Shown here in pieces: positions 63,460-64,000 of a stretch of 64,000 nt of DNA. The DNA is from Darksidea phi (lineage: Eukaryota > Ascomycota > Dothideomycetes > Pleosporales > Lentitheciaceae): contig JASJFT010000208.1 of assembly GCA_030770425.1 (NCBI GenBank), positions 1 to 64,000 on the forward strand. Direction: 5' to 3'. How positions within the stretch are numbered: the stretch's first letter is position 1; each line of letters starts with the position of its first letter. Made by a program: the position numbers and the translations under genes. The notes beneath the pieces were generated by a model that was given only the letters and a program-made list of their open reading frames with translations, had not been told where the DNA came from and ran no database searches.

Positions 63460-64000
63460 AAGTTTATTTAGACTTTTTATATAAAGAGAAGAGTAGTTTA
63501 AAGTATAACTCTAATATCTTCTCTATAATATTAAAAAATAAAAGCTACTAGAGAAGGGCTTCTTTTTAGCGGTCTATATAGGAGTAATTAAACTCTTTAA
63601 TTATTAATAGCTTATTAAGATACCGTAGCTCGTTAATTTAAAATTATTTATACTTCTTATTTAACTTATAATAAATAGTCTAGCTATATAGCTAAGAGAA
63701 TTAGTAGATAATAATACTAGTATATACTTATTAGTCTACTCTAAATATTTAAAGGTAGTAAAGAAAAAGCTAAAGTCTATCTTCTATTAACTAAAGAAAC
63801 TAATCCCTCTTAATAGATTTAATAGAAAATATAGTTATTTAGTTAATATAGCTATCTAAACTAATCTATTAATCTAGAAAAAGAATATATTTATCTAGTT
63901 CCTCTTCTATAAACTTAGATATTACGATATAATATTTAAAAGAAAATTCTTTAAATAAATCTAGTTCTTAATTAACTATTATAACTAAACTTTATACTAA
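63460..64000 (+). pseudogene. Unidentified partial ORF at the window end
   Basis: From about 63690 a plus-strand frame reads ELVDNNTSIYLLVYSKYLKVVKKKLKSI and continues with LIPLNRFNRKYSYLVNIAI, then KNIFI*FLFYKLRYYDIIFKRKFFK*I, and runs off the window. Family not recognised. Between 63020 and 63460 the sequence is CG/GG-richer than its surroundings (GGGGCGAG near 63120) but no gene is seen there. Confidence 0.35.

Noticed and set aside
1..64000. A variant genetic code with TAA/TAG for Gln
   Set aside because: Stops fall at Gln but also at Trp positions, and ATG, CAY and TGY codons are missing too; loss of CpA/TpG by RIP explains all of these at once.
1..64000. Mitochondrial or bacterial AT-rich DNA
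   Set aside because: No rRNA or tRNA is seen, spliceosomal introns and fungal LTR, Helitron and Fot1 elements are present, and the composition bias is dinucleotide-specific.

Overview
The window is a saturated RIP (repeat-induced point mutation) graveyard from a filamentous ascomycete (Pezizomycotina); the species cannot be named. CpA and its complement TpG are almost absent on both strands from end to end while TpA is everywhere, so Gln (CAA/CAG) and Trp (TGG) codons read as TAA/TAG, Met (ATG) as ATA, Cys (TGY) as TAY and Asp after T often as Asn. Because of this no gene here is intact, yet reading frames are still visible for hundreds of codons if TAA/TAG are read through. All coding features are therefore listed as pseudogenes; their ends are approximate because ATG codons are gone. 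I see no rRNA, tRNA, CRISPR array or living gene.

Layout. A minus-strand Ty3/gypsy chromovirus (about 7.05 kb, 465-bp LTRs) occupies 1-1973 and 49828-54691. It is cut in two by one 47,854-bp insertion (1974-49827) with 19-bp terminal inverted repeats and a TA target duplication. To its right, 54692-55055 and 62104-64000 are the two sides of another decayed locus that is itself cut by a complete plus-strand chromovirus (55056-62103).

Inside the 47.9-kb insert, left to right: a terminal tandem repeat; a minus-strand repeat-protein gene with 111-bp and 99-bp in-frame repeats; a plus-strand Helitron Rep/PIF1-like helicase (about 8.3-12.7 kb); a minus-strand unknown gene with introner-like introns (12.7-15.1 kb); a plus-strand gene encoding a histone H3 fold of CenH3/CENP-A type with a basic tail split by about ten near-identical introns (15.2-17.6 kb); a minus-strand unknown ORF (17.9-19.3 kb); a complete plus-strand chromovirus (19317-26350); a minus-strand unknown ORF and a second copy of the repeat-protein gene (26.4-32 kb); a Plavaka-type transposase (33.4-35.5 kb); a complete minus-strand chromovirus (36538-43527); a 68-bp x 7 array; a complete Fot1/pogo element (45370-47226); and one more unknown ORF before the right terminus.

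Reading of the whole: the order of insertion is outer chromovirus first, then the giant TIR element, then two chromoviruses and probably the Fot1 element inside it. Retained CpG supports this: the inner copies keep many CG sites that the outer and right-hand copies have lost. The most unusual content is the histone H3-fold gene with introner-like introns carried as apparent cargo of a giant transposon; being RIPped, it must have existed in repeated form.
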